This document shows positions 39,544 to 50,564 of a stretch of DNA of 64,000 nt, in pieces. Positions within the stretch are counted from its first letter, which is position 1. The number at the start of each line of letters is the position of its first letter. The notes beneath the pieces were generated by a model, which saw nothing but the letters and a program-made list of their open reading frames with translations, had not been told where the DNA came from and made no database searches. The stretch is from NCBI GenBank assembly GCA_947646735.1, contig CANTFK010000836.1, positions 124,001 to 188,000 on the forward strand, given 5' to 3'. A program made the position numbers and the translations under genes. Source of the DNA: Peronospora farinosa. Taxonomy: Eukaryota > Oomycota > Peronosporomycetes > Peronosporales > Peronosporaceae.

Positions 39544-41522
39544 TTGAGCACGCGAATGTCTTCACTTCCTTCGTCACGTAGGTTCTTTACTGTCCCCTTT
39601 GTTGCTCATCCATCTTTAACTCGTGTCTGTCCAGCCATGTCTTCCCCTGGTTCTGACCCACCGTCTGCTGACCCACCGTCCGCTGATCCACCGTCTGAAG
39701 AGCCGACCTCGGTCGCCCCAGCGCCTTCAATCGCCCCTGGTTCTAACACCCCATCTGCTGACCCACTGTCCGCTGACCCACCGTCTGAAGAGCTGACTTC
39801 GATCGCCGTCGCGCCTTCGGTTGCCTCTCCATGTAAAGGGGTGTCCTTGGCCGACCTTCCCGGGCCGGTGTCTTCGCCGTTGAGTGCTGCTGAAACTGTT
39901 GTCGTTCACAGCTCTCCTGTTTCCACCGCTTTGCCTCCTGCCGAGACAGCAGATGCTCCTGTCACGCCGGCCCCCATGGTTGACCGTCCGTCTTCCGTAC
40001 CCGTCAACGTACGGGCAGCTCTGCAGGAACTGCGAGCTCTCGCGGACGCCCATTCCCGCCGCATCGAAGACTGCGAGGGTCGGCTAGGTGTCCTTCTCCC
40101 TTCGGCCACTTTGTTGGCCACTCGTTGTGAGCGGTTGGAGGAGACGTTGCGCGACAATTCTCGGCTGGTGGCCCAACTCCGCGAAGCTCTCCAGCGCGAG
40201 ACTGCACTGGTGGACCGTCTGCGATGGAAGGTCGACCACATCCGAAGCCGGTACTCGCTTCTCGCCGTAGAGCTCGACCATGTCGACTTCTCTGACGGGC
40301 CACCTCCGGGACCAGCTACTTCTTCGGCAGCTTCGCCCCCGGCCGTATGTTCCCCTTCGAGGCCGGCGAAAGCTCTTGGTAAACGGTCCCGGCGGCCGTC
40401 ACCCCGGGTACCCGCCAAAGCCTCCAAGCTTCCGAGGCCTGACGCCTCTGCGATACCACTGTCGGCGGTCTCTGGTGGTCTCCTGTCGTGCTTGAGTCTT
40501 CGGACGACGACCTCAGCGACGACAGCGAGACCCTTCGGGCGGCTCTGGCCAAGTCTCGTTCTGCTAGTCGGCGCCCCGCCAGTGCGAACCCTGTACGTCT
40601 TCCGTCGACGTCCGCTCCTCCATCGAGGGCCACCTCGGCTACCGGCCTCTCGCTGAAACGGGCGATGTTCGGGACATCGGACTCGGAGACCGAGTCGTCT
40701 GCGGAGAAAGACAAGAGCGCGCCTACTGTTGCGGACAACACTTCGCCCCCTTTGGCCGACTCCAGCCTGATTCCCAGAGACGCCATGATCCCCGGGTACA
40801 TGCAGTCGAAGACCTTCTCCGCCGCGGAAGTGGCACCTTGGCCGGTCGACCTGGTCAATTCGTGGTGCATTGTTACAATGTCTTCCACAGACTTGGTCGA
40901 CCAGCTGGATCTACCTTGGGGTTGGTTTGGCCATCCGGACGGAAACCTCGACCGTCCCCCCAAATGGAAGAGGTCGTTGGTGAACCCTCCAATGATCCAG
41001 AGATTGCTAGCGGCGGAACCTTGGGTAGAAGCTCTTGTATACATTCAACCCGTTTCCTTCCGACCTGTTGGCTGGTTCGCCCAGTTGGCGGCGGTTTACA
41101 CCCAATTTGACGAAGACCATAGCCAAGCACTTTGGTAGGCGACCCACTGTCTGTGGATCTCCAAGGACCAAGCGCGAGCGAACTCTTTCCTCGCGTCCTA
41201 CTACAACGCGCGGAAGAAGCGTCGGAGTCGGGCAACTCGAGCTTGGCGGGAGGTGGTCGACCTTATCTTCATTGGGATGAGCAGGGGCCACTGCGATCTC
41301 GACATCTTCCTGGATCCCTTCTTCCGTTATCTTCCTCGAACCCGCCGTGTGGTTTATTGGTACCCTGGTCGTGAAGAGGGGTCGGACCCGGTCGACCTGC
41401 TTGAGGCCCTTCGGGTGTCGGATTCTGCGTGGCCGTGGATCACCCAATATCGGTTGTCTTCTGTACCCCATCCTGGAGCATTAGTCCCACGCCTCAAGCG
41501 TAAGTTTGGGCCACCCGTTTAG
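39544..41522 (+). pseudogene. Antisense ORF of element F (about 630-660 codons, one frameshift and one stop)
   Basis: The ORF lies on the plus strand between the 3' LTR and the pol 3' end, convergent with pol. The N-terminus is Ser/Pro-rich (repeats of SADPPS), from ATG 39544 or 39637. A coiled coil follows at 40005-40290 (RAALQELRALADAHSRRIED ... RLEETLRDNSRLVAQLREAL), then a basic stretch ALGKRSRRPSPRVPAKASK. After a frameshift near 40480 come acidic SSDDDLSDDSETLRAALAKS, IPGYMQSKTFSAAEVAPW (about 40785-40843) and a Trp-rich region. After a TAG at 41136-41138 the same frame continues through RGHCDLDIFLDPFFRYLPRT (41283-41342) to ITQYRLSSVPHPGALVPRLK and stop at 41522. The order of blocks is shared with element X. 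No known domain was recognised, and the role is unknown. Confidence 0.7.
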
Positions 41523-41689
41523 ATCTTCCTTTGAACACGAACCTTCATTCTCTTCGATCCTATTTTTGTGCGCTTGTCCATCTTCCATCTCCTCTGCCAT
41601 ACTTTTCTCTGTTCCAGGTGAGCTTGGCAATCTTCCTCCTTTTTTCTCCATTCTTCTATACACCGGACTCGTGAAAGGTCGAGGTCTCC

Positions 41690-41770
41690 CCATAGGCGAC
41701 CCAGGTCTATCAACGAGGAACCGGGTCGACCAATGAGGGACCAGGTCTATCAATGAGGGACCCGGTCTAC
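41690..41770. repeat. Short copy of the GGTCGACC/GGTCTA array at the convergence point of pol and antisense ORF
   Basis: About four units (CCCAGGTCTATCAACGAGG, CGGGTCGACCAATGAGGGA and variants) lie between the stop of the antisense ORF (41522) and the stop of pol (41796). They match the units of the U3 array. Confidence 0.85.
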
Positions 41771-41795
41771 CTTCCAAGGATCTTGCTATCGTCTG

Positions 41796-42251
41796 CTAGT
41801 TTTCATGGCTTTGCATTACTTCAAAGCGATTATGGCTTTTCTTCTTGCGCTCGAAGTACCGGAGTAAAGATCCGCAATTCAGATCCACTTCGTCCACCCA
41901 CGAGGGGCCAGGGTGTTCCTTCCATTGCACGAGGAATTCTCGTTGTTGCCTTCCATACTGAGTCTTCTTGCCTGTACGAATCTCTAAGATTTCTTCGACT
42001 TCATACTCGCCTTCTTCCAATTCCCGCACCCAGCTGTCTTCAAGTAACAGACATTCGTCGAAGTCAACTCGATCTGTTCCATCCACTTTCAGCTCGCTGT
42101 TAGGTCGATCGGGGAACTCTCTGACGGGCTTGAGCTTGGAGATGTGCACGATTGGGAACAGTCTGTATTCTGTACCTCGTAGTTCTAAACGTACTGCATG
42201 ATCTCCGACTAATTCCCGGACTCGTAACGGTACGTGCCAGAGATGGGCCAA
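41796..42251 (-). pseudogene. F integrase tail and chromodomain
   Basis: This 151-codon frame has the tail YRLFPIVHISKLKPVREFPD, acidic VRELEEGEYEVEEILEIRTG and the chromodomain core REFLVQWKEHPGPSWVDEVD with its aromatic positions (Y, W, W). It ends RYFERKKKSHNRFEVMQSHE-N. It probably directs integration to marked chromatin. It is out of frame with the integrase core upstream. Confidence 0.83.
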
Positions 42252-42331
42252 TTTCTTGGCATACCCCTCTTTCCCGATCTAAGTATAGCCATACCCGGGC
42301 CCCTGGCTGAATTTCGTGGCCGACTACCCCT

Positions 42332-43272
42332 TCATTTTGCGCTTGCACCGAGAGCCTGACTAGCCGCCCGTAGGTTCTCGTTGACTTGATCTCTTGCTCG
42401 CTGATAGTGACTTTGAATCCGATATCTCCATCTCCGAGGTCCTGATTCTTGACGTCGAGTGTTTACCACCGGTAACATAGTCTCAAGAGTGGTCCTAGCA
42501 TCCCATCCATGTACCAGATAGAACGGTGTTTCCTCCCGCACTCTGTCTTGGGCCGTGTTTGACGCGAACGTTAATCGTTCCGCGTATTCATCCCAGTCTC
42601 GCTGTCCCACGTCGACTACGTACATCTTGAGCGATCTTGTTAGAGTCTGGACCATTCTCTCCGCAGTGCCGTTCGCTTGAGGTCGGTAGGCCATGGTCGC
42701 TCTCTGACGTTAACCCACCATACGACTGAACGCTCGAAAGAAGTCCGACATAAACCCCGGTTCCCGATCGTGACGGATCGTCTCATTGGCGCCAAAACGG
42801 CGGAAAACGCATTCTTCATATCCCTCAGCTACTGTCTGGGCTGTCCGTGACGCACTAGCCTTAGCCATCACATAACCTGTGAACAGGTCGACCCAGATCA
42901 GTAGTTCCGTATTTCCTTTATGTGACTTGGGGAGAGACGGTATGTGGTCCATCGCAATAATTTGGAAGGGGTACGTCGCTTCAACATTCCCCGGAGACTT
43001 CCCTTGTAAAGTGGGTCTCCCTTTTCTAGTCTCACAATCTATGCACTGACCCACATATTTCTGGACACTCCGGAACAGACCCTCCAATGACAGTATCGTC
43101 TGATCCGATGATAAGTACGCCCGATTCCTTGATTTCCGCCTTCCAAACTCGTATGATAATGATGGAGGACGTCGTCTTGGAGACTCTCAGGTATCACCAA
43201 TCTGGCAGTTATGTCTCGGTCTTCTCCCTTGATCCTCTGGCCGGCCGCAGTACACCAGCAGTTCTTCTTCAC
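42332..43272 (-). pseudogene. F integrase (zinc region and core, three frames)
   Basis: The zinc region has LHHYHTSLEGGNQGIGRTYH (43272 frame) and GQCIDCETRKGRP (43087 frame). The core has IIAMDHIPSLPKSHKGNTEL, FGANETIRHDREPGFMSDFF and MAYRPQANGTAERMVQTLTR, which give D, D and E. Frameshifts lie near 43080 and 42700. Confidence 0.85.
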
Positions 43273-45127
43273 TTATCAAGTAGTCTCCCGACATTTTGCT
43301 GCAGTTTCTGGCCGCTTCCACCGACAAGTCTTTCCAGTCTCCCTTCAAATATGCCTTCAACTCGCGTACCCAGCTCTCCTCTTCTTGCGCATCTCGGATC
43401 CTATCCATCCGGAGTTGTTGTACCACATTTTCTTGCATGACCTCTCCCGATATTTTGACGGGGAACCGTGATCTCGTCACCGCAGATACCTTGACCGACT
43501 GACCTCGGTCTCTAGGGACCAAAACCTCTGGCAGCCGATTAATTGCTTCTATACCTGACCACTCTCCTTTCGGTATCGATTCGGCCCCTTGATGCTGATG
43601 TAAAGCTGTACTGGCCAACTGGTCTGCGCTCTGATTCCAGTCTCGTTTCACATGTAGGACTGCCTGGTTGGGCCACGACTGGAGTTTACTCAACGCCTTG
43701 GCCCGCAACGGGGATAAACCTGAAGCTTTGCATTCAATCTCTCCACGCATCTGTCTTATAACCAGATTGGAGTCTCCACAAATAATCAAACGCCATCGCT
43801 CCATTGGCTCCAACAGGTCAAAACCCAGCAACATGCCCTCATATTCAGCTTCATTCACTGTAGACTTGTCGAGATATTTCGATGCAGCTGCGACTATAGT
43901 CCATGCAGGGAGTCTCCACACAATAGCGCTGCAAGCACCTCCCCCTTGTTTCACCCGGGCCGACCCATCGAAACTCATCACATACAGTTCTTCATTTAGT
44001 TCCACTGTGGGCGTCGGTAGGTCGACCACTTGCCTGGATTGCTTCTTGGGAGCAATTGACGACAGAATTGAGTCCACATTCTCTCGAGGCGTGATGCTGG
44101 CTGCTAACGCCCCCAGTACCTGGTCCTCGCCTTTCTTGCATTTCACAATCTCCAAAGTCCACTGTGACAACAGAGCGGTCCAATTTCCCAAGCGACCTTG
44201 CAACCCCGAAGACTTCACTAGCCAGGCTAGTGTAGAATGCCTCGTCAGAACCTTGAGAGGTCGGGTGACCAACATCGTGAAGCAAGTCTCCAATATTCGT
44301 AACAACGCCAGCACTTCCTTTTCCACTGTGCTATAGTTCACCTCGTTTGACGTGAGGGTTCGGCTCGTAAACATTACCGGCATATACAGGCCGTCGTAAT
44401 TCTGCACCAACGACGCCGAGATAGCCCAATCACTTGCGTAGACAATGATGACCGCCTCTCTAGCCGGGTCGAAATGTCGTAGGATGGGCGCCGTAGCAAT
44501 CTTGTTCTTGAGCATGGCAAACGCTACTTGTACCTTCGACCATTTTTCTTCGTCGTCTTCCTGGGCCGCCACTTCCTCGTTATCCTTCAATTTGCACCTC
44601 CAAGCGTGAAAATCCACCTCTCTCAGTTCGTAAAAGATCGACGCGTATATGGCATAATCTTCGATGTACCTGCTGTAGTAATTTAGGCTTCCTAGAAATG
44701 ATTGCATAGCCTTCAGCGTTGTCGGTAGAGGTAGGTCGACCAAAGACTGAAGATCTTTTGGATGGGCCTCTAGTCCCCCTTTGGAAACTCGATGCCAAAG
44801 ATACTCGACCTTCCGACATCCCCACGTACTCTTGACGGCACTGACCGACAAATTCCAATAGTCACACACGTCTAGCAGCCGCTCCACTTTCTGGCATAAT
44901 ACGTCCCACGATTCGGCCGGAACAAGTATGTCGTCAATGTATGATCGTCGACCCAATATAGAGAAGCCCGAGTTTGCATCTGGTTCCCCTGTTGCGAACA
45001 AATCCTCTGTTTCCTCTGTGGCAGCCCCTGGCGAAAATCCGTAAGAATCCATATAACGCATTATCCAACAACCTTTGATATATCTGAGGCGCATTCTCAA
45101 GCCCAAAAGGCATCCGAAGCCATTCAA
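43187..45127 (-). pseudogene. F RT end, degenerate first RNase H and intact second RNase H
   Basis: This 646-codon frame contains RT box YIDDILVPAESW (residues 63-74) and the thumb/connection (GSLNYYSRYIEDYAIYA). The first RNase H (about 215-330) has VYASDWA where TDAS is expected and LTRHSTL where TDH is expected, so two catalytic Asp are missing. The second RNase H (about 381-510; 43987-43598) has all four acidic residues: FDGSA (D387), NEAEYEG (E428), CGDSNLV (D452) and NQSADQLAS (D502). Plant Tat and oomycete elements with such a second RNase H are known; the first domain then tends to become a non-catalytic tether. The frame runs on into the pre-integrase region. Confidence 0.88.
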
Positions 45128-46943
45128 ATAATCCCAGTGGAGTAACGAAAGATGAGATTAGTCTCGCCCTTTCGGTCATACTGACGACCCAAAAAACACT
45201 TGCCATATCAAGAGAACAGTACCACAAAGCTCCGTCCAGGTCCTCCAGTAATTCGTTAATCAGCGGCATCGGGTACACCATAAGCTGGGTGAGATCATTC
45301 ACCAACCGATAGTCGATACACAATCGAATATCGACCCCATTCTTCTTCACGATAATTACAATTGGGCTGGCCCATGGCGAGGTGGAAGGCTGAATGATCT
45401 TTGCTGATAACAGTCCCTTGATCAGGTCGGCCAGCTTCTCTCTGAATTGAGGGACCAACTTTCGTACGCGCTGCGCGATCGGTCTTGCGTTCCCTAAATC
45501 GATATCGCATATCGCTCCTCGGTCGGCCGGGGGTAAGGCGTTACCTTTGCCCATCAGCAGATGTCGTTTCTTCCATATTATTTGTCGCAACCGGTCCACC
45601 TCTTCGGGAGTGTTCCCATCTGGATCAGGAATCTGTATATCTTCCAACTCAATGCCTTCGGATGAGGGGTCCACTTCCGGTACGACCGCCCACCCTGGCC
45701 TTATGTCCTCGGCCCAAAGTTCCCCACTCTCGAAAGAACACACCTGGTAATCTGCCTGTAACGAGTCTACCAGTTTGGCTTCCTTCTCATTGGTGGTGGT
45801 CACTGAATTTAGGTCTTCTTTAGATACAATCCGCTCCTGGGCGGTCCCCTCCTGCCAATTCACCCTCTCTTCGCACGGTTGTTCTTCACTGTCGGGTACC
45901 GGTTGGTGCGTTATATTCATCACTGGGGTTGGGGCCTGCGGTCGCTGTAAGATGTGTGACGGAGTCTTATACTCTGGTCTCTCCACTAGTGGCCCCTCTT
46001 CCTCTTCCGTTAGGTCGACCTGATGGTCGACCTGGTCGGTAGTAGATTCGTAAGCCAGATTTAGCCATTCCGCGTATCTTCGAGAGCCTACCGAGACAAA
46101 CCCTGGCGTTCTCGGAACTTGCTCCCTAGTCAACCACATACCTACCTTGGTATCTTCGTGCAATGTTAAGGGGCGAGGGCTGACATTGGTTATCTTCAAA
46201 ATCGGTCGACGTCCTATCCCTTGTATCATGGTGGTCACCCATCGTTCGCCTCTCGTGACCAACAATTTCCACTGTTCTGAGATCGACCTTTTGAGAGGCA
46301 CTTCCGTACACCCTCCAACGGATATCTGTACATACCGACCCAATTTCACATCCGATACTCGAGTATTATACAGTGTCCTTCGCCCAGTCAACTGCACCGT
46401 GATCTCATCGGGGAGGCAAAGAGTTCCGTCGGCCAAGTCTAACCGGATACCGGCTGGGACCATGAAGTCCATCCCCAAAATTGCATCTTGGCCTATTATA
46501 GGGCCTACCCACACCTTAAAGATGTACACCAAGTTCCCATTCAGAGTGACCTTGATGCGAGTGCGCCCCTCCGTGGTGTATACGGCTTCCCCAATACCAA
46601 TACATTCTTGTCGTTCACTTTCATCAATTTGGCAGCCTACCTTACGAGCAAAGGCGATATCCAGAATGGATATTTCGGCACCAGTATCAAACAACAAATT
46701 TGCATGGTCGTTGTTGACCTTTCCAGAAGCTTTCGCTTGCCTGAACCATTTAGTAGGGGCGTGGTATTTCCAGTACCCCCTAGACTCGCCTGGCAATAAG
46801 TCCAACTCCATTACTGAACTTTCTCGAACAAAATTATTAAGTTCATTCAAAGAAGCAACATGGACCACAGGGTAATTTCCAATCTTCGATATATTTCCAA
46901 TCTTAACTGGCATACCCATCTCCTCCTTGGGCTGTTTTTCCAC
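44934..46943 (-). pseudogene. F protease and reverse transcriptase N-terminal part
   Basis: This 669-codon frame has retropepsin LLFDTGAEISILDIAFARKV near residue 105 and flap-like GQDAILGMDFMVPAGIRLDL. RT motifs follow: PIAQRVRKLVPQFREKLADL, RLCIDYRLVNDLTQLMVYPM, YCSLDMASVFWVV, and FEWLRMPFGLENAPQIYQRL. The RT catalytic YIDD lies after a frameshift near 45060, in the overlapping frame that starts at 45127. This is the longest open retroelement frame of the window. Confidence 0.88.
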
Positions 46944-47005
46944 ATATGCAAAGATGCAACAATTAGAACGCTCGGCTCGTACCAGATTCTAACCTGGCGA
47001 GCTTC

Positions 47006-49518
47006 CTAATTTGCCATCTTCTCGAGTTTCTCCGGGAACATCCCTGCATGCTTGGCCGGGTTGTACCATTGACGGAACAAATTGTAGAACTCCTCCATCT
47101 GGCACTTCCCAATCTCGAGAATCTCTCCACAACCCCGGCATACAAACAGGCAGCGATCTGATGGGTGACCCTTCCTTCCACAGCGGTCGCAGGTCAATCT
47201 TTTCCAGCAATTCAGATCTCCATGTTTCTTGGACCCGCAATATGCACATCTCGTGTTAGGGGTCGCTGATGATGGACCGGGTCGCTGGTCTACTGCCTGG
47301 CGATGTTGGTCGGCCTCTCTAGTCGGTAGATTCTTTGAGAACCGCACACTTGGGTCCCTTCCTGCTTCCTTCTCCATAAGGTAGACTCGCCTTAGATCTC
47401 CTTCGTTCTCTGAAGAATCTGGGCTGGAATCTTCAGAGCTCGAGTCTTCAAGGGGCGCCCGTACTGCATGTATGGAGCGGCGATTCATATCTCTCGGCTC
47501 TCTGGTAGTGCCGGTGCTTTCTGACGAAACTTGTTTGATCCAAACAACATCTTGCCTCGTCGTGCCTTCGTCCGCTGACATGCTGTTAATACTTCTTCCA
47601 ATTCTTCCACATCCGCCAGACGCAACATAGTCAACTTTTCTGCTAGCTCCGGGTCGTCCACCGTCAAAATGTAATGATCGACATGATCCTTCTGAACCTT
47701 GGGCGACCCATCCTTAATCTTCATCTTCGCCCTGAGTCCAAGCACATTCAGGCGGTACAGATAATCCAGTGGGGTCTCTTCCGACCTTTTCTTCGCATGG
47801 TAGTACTGGCGGGCGACCGGTACCCCCGTGCCACAGAACCGAATTATGAATTCTTGGATTAAGTCCTTCCAGTTTCCTCGGACTGAGCGACCCAGTTGAC
47901 GGTACCAATTCTGTGCCGGTCCAGTCAGCAATCCTCCAAAAACGAGACATCGTTCATCATCTGGTGCTTGGTCTCTTATGAATGCTGTCTTGACCGTTGA
48001 TACCCAGCTGCGCGCTCTGTCTTCGTCTTGGTCTCTTCCATGAAATTTTTTAAGGTCCGAGGTCGCCGAGAATTTGATGCGAGGGACCATATTTGGCATC
48101 TGTCCCAGCGCTGCGTTCGACATTTGAGGTCCCCTCAAATCCATGTTGTCAGGGTCGAACTCACAGAAACCGACGGATTCCATATCGACGTCGGTCATCG
48201 TGTGGCCTCTTGGCATTTGTATGCCTGGATGCTGGTCATGGTGAGCGGTCGTCCTTTGCGCCTCTGGTCTTCCTCCTGCTATATTCCCGTTAGGGTGTGC
48301 CCGCGGTACTTGGCGTTCATTCAAAAATCTTGCCATCGCCGCGTCGAAGAGGGTCTGCAGATCACCTACCGGGTAGGTAGGTCCTTCCCCCCAGCATCTT
48401 CGTCACGGGGCAGAGCAAATTCTAACTTTTTCCCTTGCTGATTTTCCATTGGTTGAAAAACGGAATGATTTTCATTCTTGCCACGCGTCGCCATTTCGAG
48501 ACCACGTGGTTCCTGCTCCGCGCTGCGCGCTCGGGCCTGGAGCAGCGCCGCTCCAGTAGGTCCTAGGGGCATCCTAGTGACCGACCCAGTTGAGGACGAT
48601 CCTGGGACCACGGTGATGCTTCCTTCTGGCCGCTTGGCATCCGGTGTTGAGATGGGCCTTGATTCGCCCCTGGGTGGCCGGCGGCTCCGTACATGTGGGG
48701 ACACACCGTGATGTCTTGAAGCGTCATCTGGCTGTCGTTGGACCGCTTGTGTGTAGGTGTCACCAGAGGTGGGTGTTCCGTTGCTGGTGTGGTATCCACC
48801 AGGATCGACAGACGCTTGTGCATGTGCTCTAACGTTGTTGTGATTCTATCGAATCCCAGGGATAGCAGATCGTCCGGGTCGAACCACCCTGCGACCATGT
48901 TCGCTTCACGAAGAAGGGTGACCAGCGCTGTGATCGCGTCCGTGACGGATTGCAGCCGTGGTAGGGTCGACACCGGCCCAGTAAGTTGACCCAGCTGCCG
49001 GATCTCCAGGGTCTTCGCGACGGGGTCGCTCTCCAGGAACGCGTTCAGCTTGCGTTGGTGGTAGGCCCTCGTGACGTCAGCGTCTGACCATGATGCCAGT
49101 CCTTACTTCTCGGGGCCTATCGACTAGGTGTTTCCGGGCGCCTTCATCCGGAACTTTGTCGGCTTGGATTGCGCGATCTTTGTTTTTGGTTTGTTCGGGG
49201 ACCTTAGCCTCTCGGTTTTCACCGTCGGCTGATGGTCCTCTGGATCATGATAGGCATCATGACCCAAGGTGTCCTCTACGAGGACATAGGGAGGGTATTT
49301 AGGCTTCTCTTCAATAAATTCAACCTCGACCATGTTGACCGGGCCCCTCCCAAGGCCCGGTCGGTCCTTCGATCCTTTGTTTCTTCTTCTTGAGTCACTG
49401 GCGATCGGTCTTCCAGTGACTCTTCGGTCTTGTGCTCCTTCTTGACATGAACATCGTTATCGTCTTGGGACTCGCGGTGAAATCCCGCGTCTTCCAAAGA
49501 TCCGGGCACGCGCATCAT
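47006..49518 (-). pseudogene. F gag, starting exactly at the LTR border
   Basis: The first codon after the LTR is ATG (49518-49516): MMRVPGSLEDAGFHRESQDD. Later frames carry RLQSVTDAITALVTLLREAN (48973-48563), the capsid SATSDLKKFHGRDQDEDRAR ... YRQLGRSVRGNWKDLIQEFI ... RQYYHAKKRSEETPLDYLYR (48336-47485), and a double Cys cluster CAYCGSKKHGDLNCWKRLTC ... RKGHPSDRCLFVCRGC (47581-47006). The four frames are separated by shifts. The same order is seen in E2. Confidence 0.82.
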
Positions 49519-50564
49519 TGTGGTGGAGTGATTTCTCAAAATTGTATGATGAGACCCCAAACCACTCACTGTGCCGGACTGCCGACTGTCGGAGGGGGTA
49601 CCCCGATGCCGCGTATGAACCTTCCCTCACCTTTTGTACCCGTCGGCTGGCGGGTTGCACTCTTCGGAGGACTTGGTGACGATGTAGATGTCTGCCTTGA
49701 GGGAGGTAGACCTGGGGGGCCTCGAGTGGATATGCTTCACTCGGTGGGCCGGTAGGTGGCCACTCGATCGACCTTGTCGAGAGTAGACTTAGAGCCAAAT
49801 TCTTCAGGGAACTTATCTCTGGCCTTTTCCTTCTGTTTCAGGGGTATTAACCACCTGACCTTTACGTTGCTCCCGGGCCTTGAGGTGAGGGAGACCGCTT
49901 CCGATAGCGGGTCTTGGGGGGTGGGTGTTGCTACTCGAACGAGCTCACAGGCCAAATACATCCTGGAGCTCTATTCGCCCTTGAACTTCGCTACGCAACT
50001 GTCTTCGACGGGGGGGGGGGAGCCAAATATATCCCTTCCCGGAACAGTGAGTAACTTAGAACAAGTCCTTCTTGGGTGACGGAGTCGTGCCACGTAGATC
50101 GCAAATTGAGTAGTATTTAATATAGTCCTATCCTTTTAATTCCTTTACTCTATCCTTGCCTGAAGCTCTGATTCCTTGCGTCGACTGGTCTGATCCTTGT
50201 ATTAACTGGTCAGGAGTAGCTAAACCCCTAGGGGCCGAGGTCGACTGATGAGGGACCCAGGTCTACCAATAAGGGACCCAGGTCTACCAATAAGGGGGCC
50301 GAGGTCGACCAGTGAGGGTCCCCAGATCTACCAACGAGGGACCGGGTCGACCGATGAAGGGCCATGGTCAACTCCCTTCGGTACCGGTTAACCAGTACCC
50401 TGATACTGATTTTTCTTATGTGGGTCCTGCAGATTGTTCTCCGCCAACGGTCGCTCCCCTTCGAGGCCCCTGTCTCTCTGGTCTCCTGTCCCTGACCCAC
50501 GGTCTATACCCCGAATTCAGCTGAATTCTGGGGTCCCCATATCGCAAAATAGCACTTCACCACA
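49519..50564 (-). repeat. 5' LTR of F (1046 bp) with primer-binding site
   Basis: It is near-identical to 38270-39509, with TGTGG...CCACA ends. The coding strand continues ATGATGCGCGTGCCC, giving a primer site TGATGCGCGTG one base inside. It has a G11 run at 50010-50020. The flank on the right (AAACTATCTAATAAAAC) is host-like AT-rich DNA. Confidence 0.92.
50239..50364. repeat. Six-unit GGTCGACC/GGTCTACC array in U3 of the 5' LTR of F
   Basis: The units are of the same type as those of 38988-39314, but only six, with one AGATCTACC variant. The first three units are identical to the first three of the other LTR, so the difference arose by array expansion or contraction after that point. Confidence 0.9.

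Larger units (their letters stand above)
38270..50564 (-). mobile_element. Ty3/Gypsy element F, full length with both LTRs, dual RNase H, chromodomain and antisense ORF; broken frames
   Basis: The minus-strand order is 5' LTR (49519-50564), gag from the LTR border, Cys-rich nucleocapsid, protease, RT, first RNase H, second (archaeal/plant-type) RNase H, integrase, chromodomain. A plus-strand antisense ORF and the 3' LTR (38270-39509) follow. From established knowledge, oomycete Ty3/Gypsy groups carrying an extra plant-like RNase H have been described (named Chronos and Archon); F probably belongs to one of them. No matching target duplication is visible (ATCTA left, AAACT right). Frameshifts separate gag, protease-RT, RT-RNase H and integrase. 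Confidence 0.93.

Noticed and set aside
44934..46943. Long plus-strand frames opposite pol of F (for example 46147-46875, 43668-44336)
   Set aside because: The minus strand carries unmistakable protease/RT/RNase H motifs there; the plus frames are shadows.
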